A DNA stretch of 64,000 nucleotides, taken from Sitta carolinensis (taxonomy: Eukaryota; Chordata; Aves; Passeriformes; Sittidae). Every line of letters begins with the position of its first letter. Positions within the stretch are counted from its first letter, which is position 1. Of the stretch, positions 23,053 through 36,849 are shown piece after piece. The position numbers were made by a program, and so were the translations under genes. The DNA lies in the NCBI GenBank assembly GCA_032173965.1, contig CM063283.1:107594108-107658107 (forward strand), given 5' to 3'. Below the pieces are notes generated by a model. That model had not been told where the DNA came from. It saw only the letters and a list, made by a program, of their open reading frames with translations, and made no database searches.

Positions 23053-23054
<2 letters not shown>

Positions 23055-24033
23055 CTATATATTTATATATTTATAAAATACATAATATCTTTGCTGTCTC
23101 TCTGAAGTTGCCTGGGAAACAGAAAAGGCACCTCATACAAAACTGCAGTTTTCAAAGGGCGGGGTTTCTTGTTGTTTCAGTGTGGGTTTTTTTAAATGAT
23201 GACAATTTTTTTTTTTTATTGGGGGCATGGGGAATCTGGGAATCCTGCGTAAGTTTCTCCCTTTTGTTTTCTCCTGCATTTTCTGCTGACTTTTCCTGTA
23301 CTTCCAAACCAGATTAAACATGACAGAGAAGATCAAGGCTTCTAGTTTCACTATCAGTGGAACATGTTTGGACATATAGATGCCTACTTTACAAAAGGGT
23401 TTCTAGTTCAGTCTTAATTGTACAGTCATTGGAAAGATTGTGTTTGAAAAACATGAAAGTACAGAGGGAAGTAACACTACACATTTTTTATTGTCCTGCT
23501 CTCGACATAGCTTTCAAATTTAGTATTTGCTAATTGCCATGGAAGGAGAAAATTCAAGATGAAGACCAAACCTCTTCAAAAGCAGATCTTTATGAGCAAG
23601 TGAAGAGGGATGTAGTCATAAGAAAACACATGAAAGAAAACCTCCTGCAGTATAATGGTTTCTTTTTTCTGTGACCTCTGCAGAATTTTTGTGAGTTAAG
23701 CTAGGGGTGAAATTGCATGCTGTTTTTTACCGAAATAAAAGCTACTGGAAGCATTTGTTGTATATGCATTGTCATCCTGTAGACAAAGCTAACAGTGCTT
23801 AAATAACTTATCCTTGTATCCTGTGGATTTTTTTATCCTTTGTATCCTTCAGAGATATCACATATTTACATCTGTATCTTTAGATGCAGTATAGTATCAA
23901 ATGAAAATAGTTCTGAGGCTGTTTTTCTGTTCTGTTTAGAAATATTCAAAGATATAATTTAAACAAAATATTAGCAGTAATTATGTCACTGAATCACATG
24001 GACAATAAAAAGAGTTCCTGAATGACTGATAAA

Positions 24034-24048
24034 TGTGTGTGTGTGTGT
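24034..24048. repeat. Short TG microsatellite
   Basis: About seven and a half TG units, followed by TATGTGAGTG. A simple repeat. Confidence 0.8.
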
Positions 24049-27000
24049 ATGTGAGTGTTTGTAGGTTCTAATGCAAAGAAATTACTTATTCTTCCTCTCC
24101 AGCTACCCTTTGTAGATAGGAGGATAGCAGGAGGTCCAAGGAAAGGCTGAGTCCATCAAGCTCAGCTCAACATCCAGAGAGCCACTAGAAAAATAACAAA
24201 ATGACAAAACGGTATTAACCCAGAAAGTGTTTACAAATAAACACTCAGCATCACCCATGAACATCCAACACAGATGTGTCAAGAGTATCCGTCAGATAAT
24301 CTGATTTTATTCTTTGGTAGAACAGCTGGTATAATGGATGAGGAGGAAATGCAGAATAGGTGTGTTAGTTTGTAGTAAATTAGTCTTTTCTTGCTCTCCC
24401 ACACGAGAATGTGTAATCTGGAGAAAAACTAACCAATCATTCCTAATAAAGGTTTATAAAAGTAGGAGGAATGAATGGAAGATGGGCTGGGGTTTTGCTC
24501 TAAGGGCTAATTAGTATTAGTCACAATAACCTGAATAATTGAATACAAAGAGTGCTTATAGAAGCTTGTTATTGACAGCATGTTGAAAGAACTTGCAAGC
24601 ATGCTGAATGACAGGATCAAAACAAAAAATATGGAATAGCTGGGAGAAAACAACAGCAAGAGATTTCATGAAAAACAGGACATCAAATGTACAACTACAA
24701 AACGGGGCTTAATTGTCCAGGCAGAAGTGCTGCAGAGAAAAATATGTAATTACAACAAATAGGAACTCAAGTATGATGTTATAAATAACTAAATAAATTG
24801 AAGGATACCATGAAGGGCACAGAAAGCAGTAATTTTGTTCTGCTTGGTGTTTATCAGGCACTGAATGTAACTCCCAGCCCAGTGTGATGGTGGGACAGAC
24901 AGTAGAGTAATTCTTACTGAAGGCAGCACCAAAAGGAATATTAGAAAATGTGATTTGTGGAGGAACTGCATTTATTTTATCACCCTTGCCCAGACTTCAT
25001 TATAGATGTCTCTGACTGCATAGTGATTTACTGGAAAAGGTGAATAACGAGCCAATGTGGGATGAAAGGTAGGACCAGAAATAATACCTTTAATGAGAAC
25101 TCAGAGAGATTTATGTTAAATATTAAGAAAAAAAAAAATCAAAGGACAAGAATAATAAAGAAGTGAAGCAGACCTGCTTTTGAATCACCTCCTCTGGATC
25201 AACAATATATTGTTAACATCTGCCAAGCATCTAGGTGGCCTTTAGAGAGGAGGAAGTATTAAATAATGCTTGAGCTAATTTTAGACACAGATTTATTCAA
25301 CTTTCACAACTATTGGGGGGGATATTTTCCTTCCTTTACTAATAAATTAATTATTTTTATGTAAATTCAATAACCCAAAATTTTCCTTTTTTTTTTTTTT
25401 TACCTGGGGCTGTCTAATGCTCTTAGTGATTTCGCAAGAAAAGTACAAAATTTCAACAAGGAGCCAGTACACTTATTTTCAGGAGGAGTTACCTGATAAC
25501 ATTGCTTAATTCTTTATTACGCTACTGAAATTGCAAACTGGAAAATGTAAATGGGTCGGCAGTATAATCAGTTCTGAGAACTGTGATAGGAAATGTGAAA
25601 AGTGCTGAAAGTGGTGGCTCAGAAATACAAGCCTAAATGTGAAATAACTGTAGGCTTTCATCTTTCAAATGCAGAACAGGAGCTTTTAACAAGAAAGAGA
25701 ACAAACAGTGAGGTTGAAATTACTTGTTGATTAAGAAGCAAATATTTGAGGAGGATTTGGTGCTCTGGAGAGGTGGCAGTCTGCGCGGGCTGTGCAGATC
25801 CTACGCTGCCTGAGCACAGCCAGGAAAAATTGCGAGTACTAAAGCAGCTAAAATCGTCTGCCTCCTTCTCGATTTATCTTTTACATTGTAGCAAACATTT
25901 AAACCTCCGCATCCACGTTAAACTGTGGAATACAAAATCAGTAGAATTCTGTTTAATTTTTCTGAGCTATGCGTGGCTGGATGCTGGAGGAAGAGTCACA
26001 GTGAGCTGCTCCTGTTCTTGCTCTCTTCCTACACACTCACTGCTCACTACCACAGGAATTGGAACAGGACATCAGATAGATTCTTGGGGTAATCTATATG
26101 ATATCTCTTTTGCTGGCCAGATCAGGGATGCTTGACCCCAGCAGAAGTTTTTATTTTTTGCTTTTCTGAGTTTTGGGTTTGTTTGGTTGTCTTGGTTTTT
26201 TTTCTGAGAGTTGTTTTAATGTTAGTGCAGTGACTTGCTAGAAGTTCTTTGAAGAGCTGAATGACTACTAAACAATAGTTTTTAAAAAAAATCTTGGTTC
26301 TAACACAGCAAGTCAGAAGCATTTTGCAACAAAACATGACAACTCAAACAGAAACCACTGTGCTGGAAGGGCAGAAGAGCACAGCCTCCTTCACTTCCTA
26401 AGCTTTGAAACTTACTTCAGCAGGAAGTGGACGGAGCAGTGTCTTGTCCTTGTGCCCAGGAAACTGTACAAACATACTGGGATGTACAATGTGTACAAAC
26501 ACTTGGAATAGGAACTGATCGACATTTAAAATTTCCACTTCATGGGAAATGTTGGCATTTCAAATTTTAGAGTTTCAGCAGAAATTTGAATGAGATGCCA
26601 TTTGTGGGAACTGCTCACCTGCTCAGTGAAGGCAAGATTGCAGTGGGTCTTATGACAGGACAAAACAATAAGAACAACTTGCACTCTTTCACACTGCATG
26701 CACACACTGGAGCTAGAGCCACCTGCCAGCAACAAGCAAATATGGCAACGAAAAAGAAAAAGTGTTTGATGAAGGTAGGACAAGGCATTAACAAGATGTA
26801 GAAAGAAATTGTCAAAAGAACTGATTGTTGCTGTTCGTGGTGGTGATTAATCACTGCAATGAACTACCTCAGGAGAAGCTGTTACTTGTACTTAAGGATG
26901 TTTTTAGGATTTTCATGTCCATATAAACTTCCAAAATTAAAGCTGGGGAGAAAAAGAAAAAAAGGAAAGGATATGAAGAAGAGCTGTCCTGGGAAACAGC

Positions 27001-28115
27001 TCTTCATTATTTACCATGGCACCAAACAGCAGAAAATTTAGTGACGTATCTAGTTATATCTTTGCAGTTTTAAAATATTATTATCCTCAAATAAAGAGAT
27101 AGAAGGTCTTAGGTTTGTTGATGCTGTCAGTGGTGGTCCTTGAGAACAGTTTTCTCTGTTGCTTTTAGGAAATAGGCAAACTCTTGCCTGCAGAGAGAAC
27201 AGCGGGTTTATGGCTTAACACAGGGATCTGATTTCCCACTTTGCTCCCTTCTGGGCTGGTGCAGAGATCCCGAATAATGGCACAGACCTCCTGACCTGAG
27301 GTGACCTGGTAATGTGCAGGCAGTGGCTGGCGGGCTGCAGGAGTGGGCTCTGCCAGAAGACACCAGGAGCTGCCTGCACGGCAGGCACAGCTGGGTCCAG
27401 CCCTGCCCGGGCTGCTGCAGCGGCAGGGCACAGCTCCCTCTGCGCACCGCGGCTGAAAGCAGCGCTTCTCTCCAGGCTGCTGGCTGTCAGCACAGCTTTA
27501 TTCAGTGCCACTCAGCAATTAAAGACAAAACGGCAGCAGGGTGGCAGGTGTTACTTGGAGGCCTTTGATTTCCAGCTTTCTTCGAGCAGGAGAGGAAGAT
27601 GCATTGTTTATCATTTGCTCCACTTCCGTCGTTTTCCTCATTAAGTGATAAATACAGAACAGGAACAGCAGGAACAGCTCAGGAGCAGAGTGCTGGAGGA
27701 AAAGCCTTGCACATATCACAGGACTAGGAATTCTCCATCCTACAGCTTGTGCTTCTTTTTGAAAGTCACATCTTTGTTCCATTAAGATAAAGAAATGAGA
27801 ACATTTCTAACCAAGGCAAGGGACACTGCATTTTGGATCTACGACTAACATTTTGCATCTATGATAAAGTGTATTAACATTTTTTAGACCAATTATAGCT
27901 GTAACTTGGGATTCAGAAATTGAATATATAATTGTGTGAGTGGAAAAGAATTTATTTCCAAAGTAGGTAAAATGAGTGCTGTAGAATATATTTTACTTTC
28001 CCAAAGCCATTAGCAAAGCAATGTGCAAAGCGATTTAGTGGGAATTTCTAGTGAACAAAATTTAAAAATAAATTCTGTAAAGCAAATAAATTGCATGAGT
28101 TTATACACTTTTTTT

Positions 28116-28182
28116 AAAAACAAACAAACAAACAAACAAACCCAACAAACAAACAAACAAAAAACAACAACAAAAAAAACCC
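28116..28182. repeat. (AAAC)n tetranucleotide repeat
   Basis: Two blocks of CAAA units are separated by CCC and followed by an A-rich CAA tract. It could be the A-rich tail of a decayed retroelement, but no element body was recognised. Confidence 0.85.
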
Positions 28183-29647
28183 AGAAATTGGCTGATTTCA
28201 ACTGAGAACGGCTCCAGACCTATTTGTTTAAAATGTATTGAATTACTTCCTCCTACAAATCAAAATTCACCACAGATGGTTCAGGAAAAATGTGTGATTT
28301 CTATATTGAAATCTCAATTTATTTGATTTACTTAAATAACCTCCCAAGCCAGAGAACCAGAAATAAGTCTTATTGAGAATATTCATGACTATGAAGGCTC
28401 AGAAATTTGAATGATTTCTGACACAACTCTTTTGTCAAGATTTCTGTAAATAGTTGCGTGTGGTAAAGAAAATTACCCTCAATGACCTTATTGTGCAAAC
28501 ATAAAAGTCTACCAGGACTGCCTATTCACATGTTTGTAACTCTAAATTTGCTTCTGGTAAATAATATAAAATAATACATAAAATACATGGAATATAGTGT
28601 TGTTTTAAATGTTATTCAAGCAGTCATCATAATGTTGTTGTAACATTATAAATTTTGAGAACTTGTGCCCAAATACTCCTATATGTGTCTTTGAAGATGA
28701 CAGATTCCATGATGTATAAACATTTAAGTGATAATAAGAAGTGTTTTTAAAAGGTTTTATTTAAAAACATCCATCCTGTGAATTTTGTTATAGCGTGCTG
28801 TGCATATAAACAACTTAATCTCATTCTTAATCTCAGTTTTTTATAACACAGAAATGCTTCAGTATCGGCATTAAGAACAGTCACGCTGCTCTTTCTGGAA
28901 TACAAGACCTTGTTTGCATGGAAGTTAAATAAAACTCATTGCTCTTTACCACAACCAGTGCACTTATCTTTTACACTATTATTTATTTTACTGAGGTGAA
29001 AATAACCATTACAGGACTGGGGTGCACTCCTGACAGTTTCTTGTTATACATGATGCAAAATGCCATACCATTATATGCTGAGTTAAAAAACAGCAGGAAT
29101 GTTACATGGATGCACTTAAATCTTGGTGATTTTATTTTTTTCTTGTGGTTTTTGGGGAAAAACCCCAAACACATGTTATTTTTCAAGTGGAGTAAACACC
29201 ACAAGAAGCTGAGCTGATGTGAAGGCTCAGTGACAACAGAGTGGTCCAGCCCTTATTCCCTGCCTTGTGCTGCTCAGGAAGGGAGGAGGTAGAAAAATTA
29301 GGAAGGAGGTAGAGAAATTTAAGCCTTGGTAAAAGGGATCAATGGGAGGAGGATGCTTTTAAGATTTGGTTTTATTTCTCATTATCCTACTCTGATTTGG
29401 TGGGAAATAAATATATTTCCCCTCTTAGAGCCTGTTTTGCTTGTGACAGTAACCGTTGAGTGATCTATCCCTGTCCTCCTCTCAACCCATGAGCCTTTTG
29501 TTATATTTTCTCTCCTCGTCCAGCTGAGGAGGGGAGTGACAGAGACTTTCATGGGTACCTAGCATCCCCTTCGAGGGTTCAAAGCAGCACCTTTGGACTG
29601 TGTTTATAAGTCATTTAAACCATGTTTAAGAAGCATTTGATTCAAGA

Positions 29648-29770
29648 TTATAGAATCACGGAATTACAGAAGGGTTTTGGTTGGGAAGGGACCTTGCAGA
29701 ACATCCAGCTCCAACGCCCTGTCAGGGACAGAGACACCTTCAACCTAGACCAGGTTGCTCAGAGCCCCTT
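29648..29770 (-). mobile_element. Short CR1 LINE 3' end, reverse orientation
   Basis: TATAGAATCACGGAATTACA, then GTTGGGAAGGGACCTTGCAG, then CAACCTAGACCAGGTTGCTC is the extreme 3' end of CR1 in reverse. Only about 120 bp are present, a severely 5'-truncated copy. Confidence 0.88.
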
Positions 29771-32700
29771 CTAAGTTTACAGCTTTTCTCTTGGCAATAA
29801 TCATCTCATAAGAATAGTACTGTGAATAAATGCACTTAGCAAAACATCATGCAAATGAAATAAAAATAAATTAGAGATTTTTCCATGTCATTGAGCTTTC
29901 TAAATGGTGAAGAATTATTGTATAAAATAAATGGAAGTATTTTTGCTGTGCTGATGTAAGTTTGTCACCCTAGTTATTTTTCCAAGCCCTGTTTTAAATA
30001 CAGAATGTAGCTTCTCTGTTCCTAAGAAGTGTTTCTTGTCAAGGACAAGCTGAAGCATTTTGTTTGAGATAAAATGTTCTTTCAGTTTTGACCAAAATGA
30101 GAAGCATTGATGAATAAAGCCTGTCTTAAACGTTTGTTGCTGGTGTTAACAAGTACCTTTGCTTGCAGCAGGATAATTCCATAGAAAGACAATTGTGAGG
30201 ATCAAAGAGATGGTGCACTGTGTTAATTCAATCAAACCCTTCAGTTTTATAGACTCATTTTGGTTGGCTTATACCGAAGTATTGCAGTGAGGCAGGATGA
30301 TGCAAAGACATTGGTGAAAAATCTTGGCTTTAGAGTAGTTCAGTGGCAGCAAACAGAGGAAAAGCCTGAATCCCCGGAAATTTTTGTAATCCATATATTA
30401 TTGACAGGCTCTGAGGTTCTGTGTCTGCATTTCCAGTGAAGTAACTGTAAGCATCTTGTAGAGTTTTAGGGAGGTTTTATTAGAAGAAATGCCACAACTC
30501 TTCACAGGTCCAGAAAAATGTTGTGTTCAAAAAAAAAAAAAATAAATTAGGGATCTAGAAGAAGCCTGTTTCTCTTCATTTTCTATGTGAAATTTTAAGA
30601 GTATTCTGGGCGTTTTTTCCTCTACATCTTCTAAAAAGTCCTAAATCTTCTCAACTGACAATTAGTTAGAAGACAACTAACATTTAAGTGTTTTGAACTA
30701 TATTCTAATTTTATGTATAGGAAATCAATTAGTTTTATTAAACATTTCTGAAGTTTGTAGAGGCCATTAAAATTATTTGCAATAAAAGTTTTGTGAAAAA
30801 CACAATTATTTTTCTGATTAATTTGCTAACTAGTAAAATTGTAGCTAGCTATTTTGAGGTAACATGGTAATTCTAAAGAAATACTTTGGTATATTTAGGA
30901 TGAAATGATAAGTTTGGGTCCCAGTCTGTGCTTTGCAGGTGCATCAAAAATGTTCAAGTTCCTTCAATGTTTTTTTCAGTGTTGCCTGGAGAAATATTTT
31001 TCAACATGGAACATCAGGTACCTGGATATTAACTGAACCCTGCTTTATGCAGCACTTCATTCTGCAGTTCTGACTCACTTTGCACTGTTCTTTCTTGTGA
31101 AGAAAATAGCATAGCTGACACCAAAATAATTGTCTAAATAAATAGCACACACAGTAATGGGGTTTGTAAGGGCATTCCCTTAGCTTGCACCTAGCTAGTC
31201 CATTCTAGGCAGTAATTCAAATACTGGATTCATATGGCACAGTGAAGCACTAATTAGTGCCTTCTCTTATTCTTTTTCTTTTAAATGTACTAAAGAAAAG
31301 CAGGAGAGAGTAAACAGATCCCTCATTTTACAACGTGAGAAAAGGAAGTACAAATGTGTTGCTGCATTTGGTATTTCTCTGAGTCTGCTTTTAACTTCTC
31401 CTTTAAAAGGAACGGGAGATGCTATAATTACTCTGAAAAACTTTTTGTAAATACCTGCTTTTCAAAATCTTTTTGGAGGCTGAAAAAGAAATGGCCTTGT
31501 CTCAGAAGAGCTAATGTCACCTGTTCTCCCTTTTTCATCTCTAAGTCTGTGATATGTAATTTTTCTGTTGGTGTAGTAACTAACATTAAGAAAAACCTTT
31601 GCAAAGTGTTGCCCTCTTGTACAAGAGGCTTCATTCTTCTTGTATAACATTTCCTGCAGCTTGGTTTTGACAATGCTTATTTAGTATAGAGAGGAAGAGA
31701 AGTGAATAAGTGAATAACTGAATAAATAACTGGAATGAAGCTTGGAAAATGCCACTTTTCTCTCAGAGGGAAGCTTGGCTTTGTAATAAGAAAACCTCTT
31801 CATGTCACATAAATAAAAACAGTGGGTCAAGCAAGCTCAGGGACAAGAACCTCTGACTTGCAGCCCAGTGCCATTGTTACAGAGACAAAATCCAAGTCCT
31901 CAGAAAAGCAGGTGGGATGACAATTCTACTTGGTTGTACTGATCACAGGAAGATTTGTGATTTACATTGAAAAGAAGACTGTTGGGGGTATGTCAAACTC
32001 CAACAAACCCTGTATGTCACAGACTCACCAAGCAGGAATTGTGAAGGAATGGTCTCAAATGAAATTAAATGTATTTTTAAGTAAAATTAGCTCAGCAGGC
32101 ATAATAACATTGATTAAATTAAATTGGTTTCTTTCAAGAAGGAACTCTGAGTGAACTGCTGAATGGTTTGAAGAAGCATTGTGCTATTGCTCCTGAAGCA
32201 GTTACTGTATTTCTTTTTGAAATATTATCTTGCCTTTTTATTAATTAGAACATCAAACCAGGTATTTTTCCCAAACATAAATTTGAGGGTTTTTCCCTTT
32301 TAGCTGGAAGTGCAAAGAAACACATCAGTATCACAGGCCACATTAAAATTTAAACAGTCTTTTTACAGAAATGCCAAAAAGTCCTTAATTTAAAATGCAG
32401 CACATACAAGACCTCAAACCACTGATAAAAACTCCAAAAAACCAGAAAGAGGACACTTTCATTGAAATATCTTCCTTATTTTTTTTTTTTTTTGACTGCT
32501 AGAAGTTACTTCTGAGGTCTCTGTTTTTTATGAAGACCTCCAGGAAGTGATAGCTCGAAAACTCGAGCACAGAGTTGGCAAAATGCACACTCCTCTCTCT
32601 ATGATGACTGCAATTACACTTTTGGAAAATAGCCCAGGGAGTGCTCAACTGGACAATGAGAACTTGCATATCTCAGCTTCCTCTACAAAAGCTTTTTTTT

Positions 32701-34690
32701 TTTCTTTTTTTTTTTTAGTGTTTTAAAATTCTGCTCCTAGTACATGTATTTTCCAGGGGAAAAATGTAAATAGCTATTCCAGAGTAGCTCTTGCTGTTAA
32801 CAGCTATGGGTGTTTATCAAAAATCTCCTTTCTATTTCATGGCACATGATCTCTTACTCAAAACCTTTAAGTTAAGAAAATTGCATTGATAGCCTATTTT
32901 TCTGATATTTACTGGTAGATTAGATTAAGGTGAAGAGAAATTAAAGCTTGCAGAACACTCAGTGCTACCTGAAATGGAAGCAAACTAGGTTTTGTTCATT
33001 AATGTTATTGAACTGATCTGTGTGTAATTTGCACAAATTCTTCCCAGTTGGAAAAATTTGTGGCTGTGTGAAGCAGGATATCAATAAATGGTGAAGTTCC
33101 TTGATTTCTGGTGCATGGAACTAGCAGTTCTGTATCCAGAGAAGAAAACTGACTGCAAAGCTTCTGTCCCAGAGGACAAGAGAGTTACAGTCCTCTGGAA
33201 AAGGGCCACGAGCACTGCAATTCATCATTAAAGCTGCAGTCTGGGACCATGGCTGATTTTTTTACAGCAATGCAAGTGTCACTGATGGGGATTGGAGTCA
33301 CCAAAGAAAGAGCAACAAAAACATTTTATTTTAAAGAGGCCACAGATTTCTGTAATCCTGGTTTACAAAACCCTTGGTTCGTGTGGTCTGTTATGGATCA
33401 CAAAGGGTGATTAATAAATACAGGCTGGTATGGGCAGTGCTACCTAAATTATATGGGGCCTCCAGTTTGTACGAGTGGCTGCTTTCTGTCCCAAGAGAAA
33501 CACAAAAGGTTTGTGGTGTTTCTCAGAAATTCTCCTTGTACTTGGATGTCTGGTTGGTAATGCTGTACCTGAGCTCTTGATGTGCAAATAGCTTTCAGCC
33601 CTTCTTTTCACCAGCCCCCCAAACAACATTTATAAGAGGGAACTGTAAAAAACCCCATGTACATCTGGAGCTGTTGTTGTAATACTTTAAATTAAATCAT
33701 GCATTACTGAATATATTCACTCAGGTAGCTTTTTTGATAATGATTCACACTGTTACAGAGAACAATGTGTTATTCTAGTAATTGCAGGCAGAGGATGTAC
33801 CTGAACATTTAATTTAGAGCAGGTCCCTTCAATAGCTTTGCCTGAACAAGTCAAAAAACGATGCTGTGAGTATAACATGTAGCAAACTCAAATTATCCTC
33901 CAAAGGTGGTGTATTTGTCTACTAGCCAAGTAAATATTATAGCTCTAAATAATAACATTTTCCCAACACATTTATTATTTGGAATAACACAAACCTAGCA
34001 ATTAAAAAAAATAGTTTGAGGGTAATGAGTAACATTATATTATTGTACATAAACTGCAAATTTCATGCTAATTTTTTTATGTGAAAACTGAGCAGGAGAT
34101 TCTAGTTGCATGCATCGGGATTTTTTGAAAGTCATAAAATTTCCCAGCTGTGAAAAAGAAAGCCTCAACTGTTTTCATATGGCCTACCTCTGTTTATTCC
34201 ACCAATTTCAGAAGAGTATTTTAACATGTAAGGAAATGCCTGTAAGTGCTAAATTAGTTTCCTTATCTCTCTTAGGTGCCTGCTATGTGAGCTCTTCAGG
34301 TACCTGAGGATGAATGAATCATTCAATTCATCTGGATTAATCGAGATGCAGTCTTCTCTGTGCTACTTTTGAATTTTGGAATATTTTTTAATACTTTTAG
34401 CTGTTTGATAAATCCAGCTCACTTGAACCATTGGAAATGATGGTCATAAATCTTATTAAGTGCTGCCTATAGGTATAAGGAGGACAGCTATGACAACTGC
34501 CTTTTATTATACTCTTACCTTTTGGATGCTTCCCTCACCAGGTGCAGATACATCTGTTATTTAATAAAGACTGAAAAACAGTAAAACTGTAAAGTAAATA
34601 CCGGGGTTTTTTTCCCTTTCCAAACCCTTACTGAGAAATCACAGAATTACCCCCTGAGCTGCCGGTTCTGCACTGCTAAACCCGCGCCGA
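29771..34690. other. Intergenic region between DYNLT3 and SYTL5, right part
   Basis: A/T-rich DNA with no gene recognised. It holds poly(T)-rich tracts at about 32479-32493 and 32693-32717. Open frames of up to 97 codons (for example 31354-31647) show no known domain. Confidence 0.6.
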
Positions 34691-35690
34691 AAATTAGGAG
34701 ATGATGCTAACGGGATCCACACCCTTCCCAACCCCGCTGCAAAGGTGGAGTGACTTGACCGGGGTCCCCACTGTCCCTCCTGCACGGGGCGGCGGTGGCA
34801 CCCGAGCGGGCAGCAGAGGGGAATGGGAAGGGACAGGGGAACGAGGGACGGGGAGCGGGAGGAGAGGGGAGAAGGAGGAGAAGGGAGGAGAGGTGCTGCT
34901 GCGGAGGCGCTCCCGCCCGGCCCCGACCCACCGGCTGCTCCGCCCAGCTCCCGGCGGGTCGGGACAGCGGCCCCGGCTCCCTCCCCGCTCCCGTCCCGCA
35001 TCCCGGTCCCGCTCCCTCCCCGCTCCCGTCCCACATCCCGGCCCCGCTCCCGTCCCGCATCCCGGCCCCGCTCCCAGCCGGCGAGAGGCGCTGCGGGAGC
35101 GCGGCGGCGGGGCCGGATCGGCAGCGGGAGAGGTGCGGGGGGACGCGGCGGAGGCGGCTCCGCTCCCGGCGGGGCCGGCTGGGCTGGAGGCACCCGGGAG
35201 CCCCGCGCTGCGGCCGGGAGGGTGACGGGGCGGCTGCGGCGGGGCCGCACCTGCGGGGCCGCTGCGAGCCTGCCCGTGCCCCGTCCGAGAGCGGGGCTGG
35301 CCGGGCTCGGGGCGGCTGTGCGCTCCGAGCCGAGAGCCGAGCCCGCGGGAGACGGACTTCACCTGCCGGCCCCACCGGGCTGCGGAGCTGGCAGCAGCAG
35401 CAGCCCTCGGCGGCGGCAGCAGCGATGGTGCTGCTTGTACGTGATTTTTCTCTCCTGCCGAGGTTCCTGGTGAGTCCGTCATTCTTAATGGCAACTGTTT
35501 TGGGGGATGTTTTGGGTTTGTTCTCTTTCTTTCCCTTTTCTTTACCCCGAGGAGGGAGATTGCGGCACGGTGCTGGTGGAGACCCTCCGGCCGGCGCCCT
35601 GCCCGGAGCGGGGGCTGCGCTGGCCCGGCTCCCCCCGCCGAGACAGGGTTCTTTGGTGTTAACAACCTGATAGGGATGCCTGCATATTTG
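34690..35690 (+). promoter_or_regulatory. SYTL5: CpG-island promoter and presumed first exon of SYTL5
   Basis: This is an abrupt GC- and CpG-rich block in A/T-rich DNA, at the place and in the orientation expected for the SYTL5 start when compared with the human gene order. A strong donor, TTCCTG/GTGAGT (exon end at 35469), follows a GC-rich stretch with no long coding match, consistent with a non-coding leader exon. The exon start is not determinable. That this island serves SYTL5 is inferred from synteny; a separate non-coding transcript is possible. Confidence 0.6.
34983..35075. repeat. 24-bp tandem repeat in the SYTL5 CpG island
   Basis: Three copies of a 24-bp unit (34983-35006, 35018-35041, 35042-35065) and a 10-bp partial copy. 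The unit starts CCCCGCTCCCGTCCC and ends ATCCCGG; copies differ at one base (GCATC versus ACATC). An 11-bp TCCCGCTCCCT spacer separates copies 1 and 2. The - strand is rich in GGG runs. Confidence 0.92.
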
Positions 35691-36849
35691 GTCGGGGTTT
35701 TATTTTTGAGCAATGCTTTCAACAATGTGTAACTGTGAAAATCCAAGGCGGTGGGTCTTGCCCGTCAATGCTGCCGTCTGGGGTTGTTGTGCCGTGGGAG
35801 GGATGATAAAGAACGGGCGCGCAGTTCTCTTCGCCACTGAGCAGGTGAGCGGCTCTGTGGCGCCCAGGTGAAGATCGGCTCTTGCCGTGTGCTGCCTCAA
35901 TTTTTCTGCCTTTAAAAAGTATTGTTACTTATTTTTAAATACAATAATGTATAGCTTCAATTTTATTTTATGGCTGTACAAAGAAAAGAATAAATGATGG
36001 AGGCTGAGAACCAATTACATAGTAGTCTTGGATACTTGATAGCTACTGAATGCAGCTAACCACCACTCATTTCAGTATTCCAAGTGTGGAGCTATAGTAT
36101 GGGAACAGGTAGGGATTCTGCACTCCAGAGTTAATGACTCTTGGAAAGTCTTGGCAGGAAACATTTAATGTGACTGCCAGGGAAATAGCCCTTTCAATGA
36201 ATTTAAGAAGATAGAGGAGCAGGTGGGACAATTACTCCTGAAGTGCACAAGTGTTACCGTTTCGCTGTGTGCACCTCAGCTGAGAGATTTGTTCAAGGTG
36301 CAACTCATTATGCATTAACCAAGGTGCCATTAACCCATTAAGCATTTTAAAGACCCTTGCAGTAGAGATGCTTTGAGCATATATTGGTTTTGGTGGATCC
36401 AAGAAGAAGATGGAGTGGTTGGATCCTTGCCTAAAGAGGTTGAGGTGAGAAATGGCCTCTTTACTCAAGGGAAAAAACGGTTTAAGAGCAGCCAGTGTTG
36501 GTAATTTGAAAGTTGGACATCCTGGGGCTGGACAGAGAGGTCAGTCTTTTAAAATAAAAGCATTCATCTTGAACTAGTAAGTTTTTAAAGGTTTTCATCA
36601 CTGAAAAACTAAACTAGGGATGTTTTTCACTAAAGGCAGGTTTATTTATAGCAGGGCTTAGTAGGGGAAGCCTTATGGGCTACATGTAGGTCAGTGCCAG
36701 AACAAGTGACCATAATGAACCCTTATTGTCTCAATAAGGTGTATAATGAAGAAGATTCCATCACCTTTGAGGACACACTCCATGCATTCTTTCCTTTGCT
36801 TCCCAGCTTCCTTGATGTAAAAGGGCTTGCTTATACTGAGGGCAGCCCT

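Larger units (their letters stand above)
22618..29647. other. Intergenic region between DYNLT3 and SYTL5, left part
   Basis: No gene recognised. A GC-rich shoulder of the island continues to about 22870. It holds microsatellites at 23009-23052, 24034-24048 and 28116-28182. Slightly GC-richer patches at about 25750-26000 and 27260-27480 have open frames of 80-130 codons without identifiable domain. Confidence 0.6.

Noticed and set aside
34639..35746. Long open frames (174-350 codons) on both strands in the SYTL5 island
   Set aside because: Same cause as at DYNLT3: low-complexity Arg/Pro/Gly composition in all frames and no recognised domain. A non-coding leader exon explains the region better.
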